Below, one piece after another: positions 39,880 to 48,104 of a stretch of 64,000 bases of DNA. The position numbers were made by a program, and so were the translations under genes. Source of the stretch: Mycobacterium marseillense (GTDB lineage Bacteria > Actinomycetota > Actinomycetes > Mycobacteriales > Mycobacteriaceae); assembly GCF_010731675.1 (NCBI RefSeq), contig NZ_AP022584.1, positions 4,340,001 to 4,404,000 on the forward strand, in the 5' to 3' direction. Numbering within the stretch: position 1 is the first letter of the stretch; each line of letters starts with the position of its first letter. A model generated the notes under the pieces. It searched no databases, was not told the DNA's origin, and worked only from the letters and a program-made list of their open reading frames with translations.

Positions 39880-40482
39880 GTGGACCGAGTGACCGGTCAG
39901 GCAAACAGCCGGCGAGACGAGTTGCTGGAGCTTGCGGCGACCATGTTCGCCGAGCGTGGGCTGCGCGCCACCACCGTGCGCGACATCGCCGACAGCGCCG
40001 GCATCCTCTCCGGCAGTCTGTATCACCACTTCTCGTCCAAAGAGGAGATGGTCGACGAGCTGTTGCGCAGTTTCCTGGACTGGCTGTTCGCGCGCTACCG
40101 CGAGATCGTCGACAGCGAGGCCAACCCGCTGGAGCGACTCAAGGGCCTGTTCATGGCGTCCTTCGAGGCGATCGAGCACCGGCACGCGCAGGTCGTCATC
40201 TACCAGGACGAAGCCCAGCGGTTGTTGTCCCAACCCCGGTTCTCCTACATCGAGGACATGAACCGGCAGCAGCGCAAGATGTGGCTCGAGTTGCTCAATC
40301 AGGGCGTCGAACAGGGCTACTTTCGCCCCGACCTCGACGTCGACCTGATCTACCGCTTCATCCGTGACACCACCTGGGTGTCGGTGCGCTGGTATCAACC
40401 CGGCGGACCGCTCACCGCGGAACAGGTGGGCCAGCAATATCTCGCCATCGTGCTCGGCGGGATCACCAAAGAAGGAGTCTGA
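39880..40482 (+). CDS. kstR2: KstR2, TetR-family repressor of ring C/D catabolism
   Basis: A 200-residue TetR repressor close to Rv3557c. HTH in TTVRDIADSAGILSGSLYHHF; ligand domain with HAQVVIYQDEAQRLL and TTWVSVRWYQPGG. It releases DNA on binding HIP-CoA made by FadD3. The GTG at 39880 follows the KstR2 box. fadA6 begins one base after its stop. Confidence 0.95.
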   Translation: MDRVTGQANSRRDELLELAATMFAERGLRATTVRDIADSAGILSGSLYHHFSSKEEMVDELLRSFLDWLFARYREIVDSEANPLERLKGLFMASFEAIEHRHAQVVIYQDEAQRLLSQPRFSYIEDMNRQQRKMWLELLNQGVEQGYFRPDLDVDLIYRFIRDTTWVSVRWYQPGGPLTAEQVGQQYLAIVLGGITKEGV

Positions 40483-40483
40483 A

Positions 40484-41644
40484 ATGCCAGAGGCGTACGT
40501 CATCGACGCTGTGCGTACCGCGGTCGGCAAGCGCGGCGGATCGCTGGCCGGGGTTCATCCGGTCGATCTGGGTGCCCTGGGCTGGCGCGGGCTGCTCGAC
40601 CGGGTGGACGTCGATCCCGCCGCCGTCGACGACGTGATCGCCGGCTGTGTCGATGCCATCGGCGCCCAGGCGGGCAACATCGCGCGGCTCTCGTGGCTGG
40701 CCGCCGGCTATCCCGAAGAGGTGCCCGGCGTCACCGTCGACCGCCAGTGCGGATCCAGCCAGCAGGCCATTTCCTTTGGCGCGCAGGCGGTTATGTCCGG
40801 CACCGCCGACCTCATCGTCGCCGGGGGCGTGCAGAACATGAGCCAGATCCCGATCTCGTCGGCCATGACCGTGGGCGAACAGTTCGGCTTCACCTCGCCG
40901 ACGAACGAGTCCAAGCAGTGGCTGCATCGCTATGGCGACCAGGAGATCTCGCAATTCCGTGGTTCGGAGCTGATCGCCGAGAAGTGGAACCTGTCGCGCG
41001 AAGAGATGGAGCGGTACGCGCTGACCAGTCACGAGCGCGCCTTCGCGGCGATCCGTGGCGGCCACTTCGACAACGAAATCATCACCGTCGAAACCGAATC
41101 CGGGCCGTTCCGGTTCGACGAGGGGCCGCGCGAGTCGTCGCTGGAGAAAATGGCCGGCCTCAAGCCGCTGGTCGAGGGCGGCCGGCTGACGGCGGCCATG
41201 GCCAGCCAGATCTCCGACGGCGCCAGCGCCGTGCTGCTGGCGTCCGAGCAGGCCGTCAAGGAGCACGGGCTCAAGCCGCGGGCCCGCATCCACCACATCA
41301 GCGCTCGCGCCGCCGACCCGGTGTTCATGCTGACCGGCCCGATTCCCGCGACCCGCTACGCGCTGGACAAGACCGGACTGTCGATCGACGACATCGACAC
41401 CGTCGAAATCAATGAGGCCTTCGCACCGGTGGTTTTGGCGTGGCTCAAGGAGGTCAAGGCCGACCCGGAGAAGGTCAACCCCAACGGCGGGGCGATCGCG
41501 CTCGGACACCCGCTGGGCGCCACCGGTGCCAAGCTGTTCACCACCATGCTCAACGAGCTCGAGCGCACCGGCGGCCGCTACGGCCTGCAGACGATGTGCG
41601 AGGGCGGGGGCACGGCCAACGTCACCATCATCGAGCGCCTGTAA
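40484..41644 (+). CDS. fadA6: FadA6, thiolase of ring C/D catabolism
   Basis: A 386-residue thiolase. Nucleophilic cysteine in VDRQCGSSQQ, EINEAFAPVV, catalytic histidine in ALGHPLGATGA, and second cysteine in QTMCEGGG. It cleaves the MOODA-CoA-type ring-opened product to release acetyl-CoA in the lower steroid pathway. The ATG at 40484 has GGAG upstream (AAGGAGTCTGAA); the longer frame is inside kstR2. Confidence 0.94.
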   Translation: MPEAYVIDAVRTAVGKRGGSLAGVHPVDLGALGWRGLLDRVDVDPAAVDDVIAGCVDAIGAQAGNIARLSWLAAGYPEEVPGVTVDRQCGSSQQAISFGAQAVMSGTADLIVAGGVQNMSQIPISSAMTVGEQFGFTSPTNESKQWLHRYGDQEISQFRGSELIAEKWNLSREEMERYALTSHERAFAAIRGGHFDNEIITVETESGPFRFDEGPRESSLEKMAGLKPLVEGGRLTAAMASQISDGASAVLLASEQAVKEHGLKPRARIHHISARAADPVFMLTGPIPATRYALDKTGLSIDDIDTVEINEAFAPVVLAWLKEVKADPEKVNPNGGAIALGHPLGATGAKLFTTMLNELERTGGRYGLQTMCEGGGTANVTIIERL

Positions 41645-41645
41645 C

Positions 41646-41914
41646 TCAGTCGATATGCCCGGGTGGGTCGGCCATACCGGGTCCGATCGTGCCGCGGCTC
41701 TTCTCGGGAATCAGGAACGAGCTGGCGCCCTGGTAAGACAGGTGAGTCGTCATCACGCAACGCTGCCAGGTGCCGTCGGGTTGGACGGGCCCGTCGCACT
41801 TGTTGATCACGCCGGGGCTAGATATGCACCCGGCGCGGGCCGGTGGCGCGGAATGGATCAGTCCGAAGCCCAGCAGCAGGGCCGCTAGTGCTCCGACGAC
41901 GCAGCGCGCTTCAT
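41646..41914 (-). pseudogene. small secreted CDGP-type protein, frameshifted at its fourth codon
   Basis: The minus strand carries a well-placed GGAGG, then CAACC, then ATG at 41914 reading MKR, but this frame stops after ten codons. Two bases later, in another frame, runs a clean signal peptide and mature protein (VVGALAALLLGFGLIHSA, AGCISSPGVINKCDGPVQPD, TWQRCVMTTHL). Removing one GC from the GCGCGC run near 41903-41908 would join them into an intact 87-residue secreted protein with several cysteines. A continuous frame from an ATG at 41966 also exists but would put a hydrophilic extension before the signal peptide and overlap the TetR gene. The function is unknown. Confidence 0.6.
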
Positions 41915-41934
41915 GGTTGCCTCCTGCCCAGCCG

Positions 41935-42558
41935 CTACTGCTTGCGTGACCGGTGCATTGCCGCATTCCGGCAGATCAGTCCCGCGATGATGTCGTCGAC
42001 GGTGCGGGCCGCCAGCGCTTCGACCTCGCGGCGGCTGGCGTGCCGCAGCGGCCCGCGCAGCGCGAGTTCGGCGAACCCGTGCACCGCCGACCAGCACGGC
42101 CACTCGGCGCCCGCACGGCGATCGGGCGACAGGGTGCCGTCGCGCACCATCTCATCGAGCACGTCGACCAAGGCCAGATACGGTGGCGCGGTGGCCGTCT
42201 CCTCGCTCAGCGCGACGGGATCGGCGCTGAAGAACGCCACCGTGAACCACCCGGGTTCGTCGAGGGCGAACTTGATATAGCCCAAGCCGACAGCGCGTAG
42301 CCGTTCGGTGCCATCCGTCGCATGTCTGCGAGCCATTCGCGCCGCCATCCGGTGCTGAATCTCCGTGGCGACGGCGCTCAGCAGCGCTTCACGATCGACG
42401 AAGTGTCGGTAGGCGGCGTTAGGCGAAACCCCAACGCGCCGAGTCGCTTCCCGGATCGTCAACGCATCCGGCCCTCCGCTCTGGGTGAGATGCAGGCCGG
42501 CATCGATCAGTGCCGTGCGCAGATCCCCGTGGTGGTAGCCGGTCTTCAAGGTGGTCAA
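41935..42558 (-). CDS. TetR-family regulator with WHG-type C-terminal domain
   Basis: A 207-residue TetR regulator starting MTTLKTGYHHGDLRTALIDA, with HTH in TIREATRRVGVSPNAAYRHF and a C-terminal WSAVHGFAELALRG segment typical of the WHG-domain group. It is divergent from the DUF899-glyoxalase pair and separated from it by two 17-base direct repeats, so it likely represses that pair and itself. M. tuberculosis does not have it at this position. Confidence 0.88.
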   Translation of the reverse strand: MTTLKTGYHHGDLRTALIDAGLHLTQSGGPDALTIREATRRVGVSPNAAYRHFVDREALLSAVATEIQHRMAARMARRHATDGTERLRAVGLGYIKFALDEPGWFTVAFFSADPVALSEETATAPPYLALVDVLDEMVRDGTLSPDRRAGAEWPCWSAVHGFAELALRGPLRHASRREVEALAARTVDDIIAGLICRNAAMHRSRKQ

Positions 42559-42582
42559 CGCTTGACCCCTCTCGGGATTGAA

Positions 42583-42622
42583 GTGTACGGTGTGAACATT
42601 AACATGTGTACGGCGTGAACAT
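42583..42622. promoter_or_regulatory. tandem operator candidate: two 17-bp direct repeats
   Basis: GTGTACGGTGTGAACAT (42583-42599) and GTGTACGGCGTGAACAT (42606-42622) differ at one base and start 23 bases apart, about two helix turns. They occupy the gap between the TetR start and the GTG at 42643. The arrangement fits two regulator dimers side by side. Confidence 0.7.
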
Positions 42623-42642
42623 ATAGCTGGAGGGGATTTGTT

Positions 42643-43344
42643 GTGAGTACCGCAGGACTGCCACCCGTCGTGGACCAGGAGGTCTGGCAGCGCGAGCTGG
42701 ACGCGCTACGCGTTCGCGAAAAGGCGGCCACCCGTGAGCTGGATTCGATTGCCGCGCAGCGACGCCGCCTCCCGATGGTCGCGATGTCGGACTACACATT
42801 GGAGGGTGAGAACGGGCCGGTGCGGCTGGTCGACATCTTCGAGGGCAAACCACAACTGATCGTCTACAACCACATGTGGTTTCCGGGCGAGGAGTGGCAG
42901 TGCCCGGGTTGCACCGGTCTGACGTCGCAGTACACCCGGCTGGATTTCCTGGACAACTACGACGCCCGGTTCGTCATCGTCACGCAGGGCCCGATCGACG
43001 AGGCGTTGGCCTACAAGCGGCGGGTCGGCAATCGGATGACCTGGTACTCGACGGCCAACAGCTCGTTCGGCGCCGATGTCGGCGCCCCGCCGGAGGGCGG
43101 CTTCGGGGTCAATGTCTTTCTGCGCGACGGCGATAACGTCTACCGGACCTGGCACACCAACGGCCGCGGCACCGAACAGCTGAGCCACACGTTCCCGCTG
43201 ATCGACCTGTTGCCGTATGGCCGGCAGGAGGAGTGGCAGGACTCGCCGGACGGCTGGCCGCAGTCGCCGACGTATAGCCGCTGGGGTGGCTCGCAAGACA
43301 TCGCCCGGGCCTACGGAGAACCTCAACCAGAAGGAGCACGATGA
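42643..43344 (+). CDS. DUF899 thioredoxin-like protein
   Basis: A 233-residue DUF899 protein. This family has a thioredoxin-like fold; here LIVYNHMWFPGEEWQCPGCT holds a CxxC pair at the place of the thioredoxin active site, and MTWYSTANSSFGADVG is another family signature. The biochemical role is not established; a disulfide or peroxide role is inferred. GTG start behind GGAGGGG. Its stop overlaps the next ATG by four bases. Confidence 0.85.
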   Translation: MSTAGLPPVVDQEVWQRELDALRVREKAATRELDSIAAQRRRLPMVAMSDYTLEGENGPVRLVDIFEGKPQLIVYNHMWFPGEEWQCPGCTGLTSQYTRLDFLDNYDARFVIVTQGPIDEALAYKRRVGNRMTWYSTANSSFGADVGAPPEGGFGVNVFLRDGDNVYRTWHTNGRGTEQLSHTFPLIDLLPYGRQEEWQDSPDGWPQSPTYSRWGGSQDIARAYGEPQPEGAR

Positions 43345-43721
43345 TGACTGGCCTGACGACGATGAGCTTGGTGTGCGTGCCGACGATTGAGCAGGACAGG
43401 GCGGTTGCGTTCTACGAGTCGCTCGGATTCGAGAAGCGAACCGACACACCGTTCCACGGAAACTACCGCTGGATCGAGGTGTACCCACCCGAGGGCACGA
43501 CCGGCATTGCGCTGGCCCCACCCCCGCCGGACAGCGGACCCGTCGAACCGGCCAACACCGGTATCACGTTGACCACCAATGACATCGACGCCACCCACGC
43601 GGCGATGAAGGAGCTCGGCGTCGACGTCGACGCGGAGGTGGCGCGACCGGGCGAGCCGGTTCCACCGCTGTTCTGGTTCCGCGACCCGACGGGCCACACG
43701 CTGATGGTGGTGGAAGGCTAG
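43341..43721 (+). CDS. VOC/glyoxalase-fold protein
   Basis: A 126-residue single vicinal-oxygen-chelate protein (AVAFYESLGFEKRTD, and the C-terminal FWFRDPTGHTLMVVEG). Candidate metal-binding or drug-binding roles cannot be told apart from sequence; related small proteins include lactoylglutathione lyase-like and antibiotic-binding forms. It is co-transcribed with the DUF899 gene and its stop lies one base before that of ipdC. Confidence 0.85.
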   Translation: MMTGLTTMSLVCVPTIEQDRAVAFYESLGFEKRTDTPFHGNYRWIEVYPPEGTTGIALAPPPPDSGPVEPANTGITLTTNDIDATHAAMKELGVDVDAEVARPGEPVPPLFWFRDPTGHTLMVVEG

Positions 43722-44792
43722 CTACTCCACGTAGGCGGTGGCGGCCTGCAGGTGCTTGACGGCGTCGGAGACGATCGAGTCGATCAGCTCCGCGCACGAC
43801 GGCAGGTCGTCGAGAATGCCGGCGACCTGCCCGGATGCCAGCACCCCGGCATCGGTATTGCCCTCAACGAGCCCGGCTTTCAACAGCATCGGGGTGTTGG
43901 CCGCCATCACCACCTGCGACCAGGTCAGCTCCTTGCCGTGCCGCATCGCTAGGCCGTCGCTGATCATCGACCGCCACGTCATTCGTGACATGTGCTTGAA
44001 CTTGGCCGCATTGCGCACCGCCGCGGTGAGACCCCGCACCGGCGAGCCGTTTTCCAGCTTCTCGACCAGGCCGGTGCGCAGCACCCGGTGCGGCATGCCG
44101 TCAACGCGGGTGGTGACGACGGTGCCGTCCAGCGCCGATTCCAGGTAGCGCCGCTTGACCGCGTCGGGCACGGTCGAATCCGAGGTCAGCAGGAAACGCG
44201 TGCCCATGGCGACCCCGGCCGCGCCGTAGCTCAATGCCGCGGCCAGCCCGCGCCCGTCGAAGAATCCGCCCGCCGCGATGACGGGGATGTTGGTGCCCCG
44301 CACGGCGTCCAGCACCGAGGGCAAAAGCAGCGTCGTGGCGACCGGCCCCGTGTGCCCGCCGCCCTCACCGCCCTGCACGATCATCGCGTCCGCGCCCCAC
44401 CCGGCGACCTTGCGGGCGTGCTTGGCCGCACCGATCGACGGAATCACCACCGCGCCGGCCTCTTTGAGCCGGACGATGAGCTCCTGCTTGGGCGCCAACG
44501 CAAACGACGCCACCTTGACACCTTCCCGGATCATCAGATCGACCCGGTCGCCGGCGTCGGCCGCGTCGGCGCGGATGTTCACGCCGAACGGCTTGTCCGT
44601 CGTCGCCTTGACCTTGGCGATGGACGTCGCCAACTCGTCCAGCGTCATAGTGGCCGAGGCCAAAATGCCGAGCCCGCCCGCGTTCGCGGTGGCCGACACC
44701 AGGCGGGCACCGGCCACCCAGCCCATCCCGGTCTGCACCACCGGGTGCTCGACGCCGACCAGCTCGGTCAGCGGCGTGCGCAGCTTGGTCAT
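43722..44792 (-). CDS. ipdC: IpdC, FMN-dependent oxidoreductase of ring C/D catabolism
   Basis: A 356-residue nitronate-monooxygenase-like TIM barrel (HPVVQTGMGWVAG at the start, QGGEGGGHTG and AAGGFFDGRGLAAAL as FMN-phosphate binding loops), close to Rv3553. It is needed to desaturate the ketone intermediate before EchA20 acts. The ATG at 44792 gives the family length; the frame extends into ipdB but has no reason to be used. It is the last gene of the echA20-ipdA-ipdB-ipdC run. Confidence 0.91.
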   Translation of the reverse strand: MTKLRTPLTELVGVEHPVVQTGMGWVAGARLVSATANAGGLGILASATMTLDELATSIAKVKATTDKPFGVNIRADAADAGDRVDLMIREGVKVASFALAPKQELIVRLKEAGAVVIPSIGAAKHARKVAGWGADAMIVQGGEGGGHTGPVATTLLLPSVLDAVRGTNIPVIAAGGFFDGRGLAAALSYGAAGVAMGTRFLLTSDSTVPDAVKRRYLESALDGTVVTTRVDGMPHRVLRTGLVEKLENGSPVRGLTAAVRNAAKFKHMSRMTWRSMISDGLAMRHGKELTWSQVVMAANTPMLLKAGLVEGNTDAGVLASGQVAGILDDLPSCAELIDSIVSDAVKHLQAATAYVE

Positions 44793-44856
44793 ACCCACCG
44801 CCGACGATAAACGGAGCAGTGCGATGGGAAAAAGGGAGGGGAAGGCGGAGTAATCA

Positions 44857-45600
44857 TCAACGTATCTCTCGGTCGCGCAACGACTTCGGGTCGATCGTTT
44901 CGCGGATGAGGCGCAGTTCTTCCTCGGTGGGCAACCGGGTCTCGTCGGCGTCCTCGAGGCCATGGATGTCGAACGAGGTGGCTTCGCGGACCTCGTCCGG
45001 CGTGACGCCGGGATGCAGGCTCAGCGCCCGCATGGTCCGGTCGGGGCCGCCGAAGTCGAACACGCCGAGGTTCGAGACGATCCGGTAGGTGTTGGCGAAG
45101 CGAAACGCCGGATTGTCGGCATCGACGTTGTCCCAACCGATCCCGCAGACCACGTCCACCTTTTCGCTGAACACCCGCTTGGAGTGGTTGCCCACCCAGT
45201 AGCTGGTGGCGTGGTTGATGGCGTTACCGGGGGCACCGCGGACGCCGAACATCTGACGCTTGGGTTGCTGCAACGGGCCGAACGCCGAGATGTTCTGATT
45301 GCCAAACCGGTCAACCTGATTGGCACCCATCACCACGTGGCGGCGCCCCCAGGCCAGCGTCTCGAACACCCGGCCGAACGGCATCCAGCCCTCGACCGCC
45401 CCGGTCGCGCCGAGCGCCGGGGTGTCGGCCAGCAGTTGGGCCTCGCCGTCGGTCAGCAGGATGTCGGGGGAGAAGGTCAAGCGGGCCAGCCGCGCACCGA
45501 CGGAGGCCATGTTGGTCATCGGGCTGACCATGATCTCGCCCGCTTCCCTGAACAATTCGGCGCAGGCGACTGCGCACACTTCGGCGCGGGTGCTGCTCAC
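44857..45600 (-). CDS. ipdB: IpdB, beta subunit of COCHEA-CoA hydrolase
   Basis: A 247-residue CoA-transferase-like beta subunit. With IpdA it forms a hydrolase that opens the last steroid ring (ring C), although the fold is that of CoA transferases. Conserved stretches include GANQVDRFGNQNISAFG and GGPDRTMRALSLHPGVT. The start overlaps the ipdA stop by four bases. Confidence 0.93.
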   Translation of the reverse strand: MSSTRAEVCAVACAELFREAGEIMVSPMTNMASVGARLARLTFSPDILLTDGEAQLLADTPALGATGAVEGWMPFGRVFETLAWGRRHVVMGANQVDRFGNQNISAFGPLQQPKRQMFGVRGAPGNAINHATSYWVGNHSKRVFSEKVDVVCGIGWDNVDADNPAFRFANTYRIVSNLGVFDFGGPDRTMRALSLHPGVTPDEVREATSFDIHGLEDADETRLPTEEELRLIRETIDPKSLRDREIR

Positions 45601-46478
45601 TTTCCGGCCTCCTCTGCGAACGCGCGAACCGCCGCCTGGTAGTCGTCTTCGGTGCCCGACAGGTAGGTCTGGGTGAACTTCTGCCAGCCCTCGTCAGTCG
45701 AGGCCGCCTCGGCATAGTGCCGCTGGAACTTCTCGTCGCGACCGTAATCCGGTGCGGCGGTGGTGAAATGCGCCCCGTTCGGCGCCTCCACGACGCTGTC
45801 GACCATCATCCGGTTGATGAGCAGCGCCTGCGGCGGCACCGCCTTGACCAGCTCCTCGGTGGATACGACGCGCTCCACCGACAGGTGGCGCTTATCGGCG
45901 GCCATCAGGAACAGATCGTCGAAGTAGGGGTCGATGCCGGTGTAGGCGGCGTTGCCCTGGCTGTCGCCGATGTTGAGATGCACGAACGCGGCGTCCAGAC
46001 GCAGCGCCGGCATGGCGATCAGCGTTTCGTGGCCGCCATCCGTGGCGTACGGCGAAGTGACGGTTTGCAACTCGCCCTCCCAGAAGTCGGGCACCGAACT
46101 GCCCAGCCCGGCCCGGATCGGCAGGAACGGCAATCGTTGCGCGGCGGCCTGCAACCCGCAGCGCAGCATCCCCTCGTCCATCTCACGGGCCTCGATGGTC
46201 CCGGCCGCGCGGGCCTTGGCGAACCACGGGTCGTAGAACGGCGGGGAGTCCAGCGAGACGAACCCGTAGTAGACGCGCTTCACCTTGCCCGCCGAGCACA
46301 GCAGGCCCAGGTCGGGCCCGCCGTAGGTGACCACGGTCAGGTCGGTGACATCGGTGCGCAGCAGGGCGCGCACGAATGCCATTGGCTTGCGCCGCGATCC
46401 CCATCCGCCGATCCCGATGGTCATGCCGCTGCGTACGTGCGCGACAGCCTCGTCGAGGGTGGTGCGCTTGTCGGCCAT
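45597..46478 (-). CDS. ipdA: IpdA, alpha subunit of COCHEA-CoA hydrolase
   Basis: A 293-residue CoA-transferase-like alpha subunit: GMTIGIGGWGSRRKPMAFVR, YYGFVSLDSPPFYDPWF, EAREMDEGMLRCGLQAA. The catalytic glutamate of IpdAB lies in the last of these stretches by family knowledge. It overlaps ipdB and starts one base inside the echA20 stop, so the three are coupled. Confidence 0.94.
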   Translation of the reverse strand: MADKRTTLDEAVAHVRSGMTIGIGGWGSRRKPMAFVRALLRTDVTDLTVVTYGGPDLGLLCSAGKVKRVYYGFVSLDSPPFYDPWFAKARAAGTIEAREMDEGMLRCGLQAAAQRLPFLPIRAGLGSSVPDFWEGELQTVTSPYATDGGHETLIAMPALRLDAAFVHLNIGDSQGNAAYTGIDPYFDDLFLMAADKRHLSVERVVSTEELVKAVPPQALLINRMMVDSVVEAPNGAHFTTAAPDYGRDEKFQRHYAEAASTDEGWQKFTQTYLSGTEDDYQAAVRAFAEEAGK

Positions 46479-47233
46479 TACTTCTCGCCCTTCGTCGTAC
46501 CGGCAAACGCGTCGCGGTGCTCATCGGACACCCCGGCGAGATTGAGCTCGAAGGTAAAGCCTTGCTCCATGCGGTAACTCGAGTTCACCCGTTGCACGTC
46601 GATGAGGTTCAGCGCTTCCTTGGCCGCCCGGATGACCCGGGTGTCCTTGGCGGCGATGTCGCGCGCGACCCGCAATGCGGCCTCATCGAGCTCGTCCCGC
46701 GGCACCACCTCGTGCACCGAACCGAAGTGGTGCAGCGTGGCGGCGTCGACGGTGGCGGCGGTGAAGAACAGCCGCCGCATCAGGTGCTGGGGCACCAGCC
46801 GGGAGAGATGGGTGGCCGCGCCGAGCGCGCCGCGCTCCACCTCCGGCAGCCCGAACGTGGCGTCCTCGGAGGCGACGATGACGTCGGAGTTGCCGACCAG
46901 GCCGATGCCGCCGCCGACGCAGAATCCGTTCACGGCCGCGACGACGGGTACCGCGCACTCATAGACCGCACGGAAGGCGGCGAAGCAGCCGCGGTTGGCG
47001 TCGATCAGCGCGGTGAATCCCTCGGTGCGCTGCATCTCCTTGATATCGACCCCGGCGTTGAAGCCGCGGCCCTCGGCACGCAGGATGACCACGTGGGTTT
47101 GCGGGTCCTGGCCGGCCGCGGTGATGGTGTCGGCCAGGTCGAACCAGCCGCGTGACGGGATGGCGTTGACGGGCGGGAAGTCGACGGTAACCGCGACGAT
47201 GCCCGGTTCGGTGGTTTGGGATGTGATGGGCAA
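46478..47233 (-). CDS. echA20: EchA20, steroid ring D hydrolase of the crotonase family
   Basis: A 251-residue crotonase-fold enzyme. The oxyanion-hole strands are in AEGRGFNAGVDIKEM and NGFCVGGGIGLVGNSD. Despite the hydratase name, EchA20 hydrolyses the ring D ketone of HIEC-CoA. First gene of the echA20-ipdA-ipdB-ipdC operon, under a KstR2 box at 47264. Confidence 0.93.
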   Translation of the reverse strand: MPITSQTTEPGIVAVTVDFPPVNAIPSRGWFDLADTITAAGQDPQTHVVILRAEGRGFNAGVDIKEMQRTEGFTALIDANRGCFAAFRAVYECAVPVVAAVNGFCVGGGIGLVGNSDVIVASEDATFGLPEVERGALGAATHLSRLVPQHLMRRLFFTAATVDAATLHHFGSVHEVVPRDELDEAALRVARDIAAKDTRVIRAAKEALNLIDVQRVNSSYRMEQGFTFELNLAGVSDEHRDAFAGTTKGEK

Positions 47234-47263
47234 GGTGCCACTTCCTTGTGGGGTAACTACCTA

Positions 47264-47277
47264 AGCAAGCACTTGCT
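47264..47277. promoter_or_regulatory. KstR2 box (echA20 and divergent SDR gene)
   Basis: AGCAAGCACTTGCT, matching all defined KstR2 positions with perfect AGCAAG/CTTGCT arms. It lies 30 bases upstream of echA20 and 54 upstream of the ATG at 47332, so it may control both. Confidence 0.92.
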
Positions 47278-47331
47278 TGGTACGCTAGCACAGTGACTGG
47301 CGCCGGAGCATGCCCCCCATTTGAAGAAGTC

Positions 47332-48090
47332 ATGAACTTGGGGCTGGCCGGGCGGGTCGTTCTCGTCACGGGCGGCGTCCGCGGGGTGGGTGCGGGCATC
47401 AGCGCGGTCTTCGCCGCCCAGGGCGCCACCGTCGTTACCTGCGCGCGACGCTCGGTCGAGGGATCGCCGTATGAGTTCCACTCCTGCGACGTCCGCGATG
47501 ACGAGGCCGTCAAGGACTTGATCGACACCGTCGCGGACCGCCACGGCAGCCTCGACGTCGTCGTCAACAACGCCGGGGGATCGCCCTACGTGCTCACCGC
47601 GGAATCCAGCGCCAAGTTCAACCGCAAGATCATCGAACTCAATCTGATTGGCGCGCTGTCGGTTTCGCAGCACGCGAACGACAAGATGCAAACCCAGCAG
47701 CGCGGCGGGTCGATCATCAACATCTGCAGCCTGTCCGGCCGTCGGCCCTCCCCGGGCACCGGCGCGTACGGGGCGGCCAAGGCGGGCCTGGAGAGCCTGA
47801 CCCAGACGTTGGCCGTCGAATGGGGGCCGAAGGTCCGGGTCAATGCCTGTGTGGTCGGCATGGTGGAGACCGAACAGTCGGAACTATTCTACGGCGACGC
47901 CGATTCGATCGCCGCGATCTCGAAGAACGTGCCACTCGGCCGGCTGGCCAAGCCGGACGACATCGGCTGGGCCGCAGCGTTTCTAGCCTCGGACGCGGCC
48001 TCTTACATCAGCGGCGCCTCGTTAGAGGTGCACGGCGGCGGCGAGCCGCCGCACTATCTGGCCACCACGAACGCGAACGCGATCAAGTAG
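47332..48090 (+). CDS. short-chain dehydrogenase (Rv3549c-like)
   Basis: A 252-residue classical SDR: VTGGVRGVGAGI cofactor loop, NNAGGSPYV, catalytic serine in NICSLSGRR, YGAAK dyad. Start choice: the ATG at 47332, with GAAGAAG upstream, over a GTG at 47293. It lies in the KstR2-controlled divergent pair with echA20. The substrate is unknown, but location suggests an alcohol/ketone in ring C/D breakdown. The next gene starts 14 bases downstream. Confidence 0.86.
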   Translation: MNLGLAGRVVLVTGGVRGVGAGISAVFAAQGATVVTCARRSVEGSPYEFHSCDVRDDEAVKDLIDTVADRHGSLDVVVNNAGGSPYVLTAESSAKFNRKIIELNLIGALSVSQHANDKMQTQQRGGSIINICSLSGRRPSPGTGAYGAAKAGLESLTQTLAVEWGPKVRVNACVVGMVETEQSELFYGDADSIAAISKNVPLGRLAKPDDIGWAAAFLASDAASYISGASLEVHGGGEPPHYLATTNANAIK

Positions 48091-48104
48091 AGGAGACAAC
48101 AACT

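Noticed and set aside
42583..42622. The 17-bp direct repeats as a CRISPR remnant
   Set aside because: Only two copies, a six-base spacer, a promoter location beside a TetR gene and no cas genes; an operator is far more likely.
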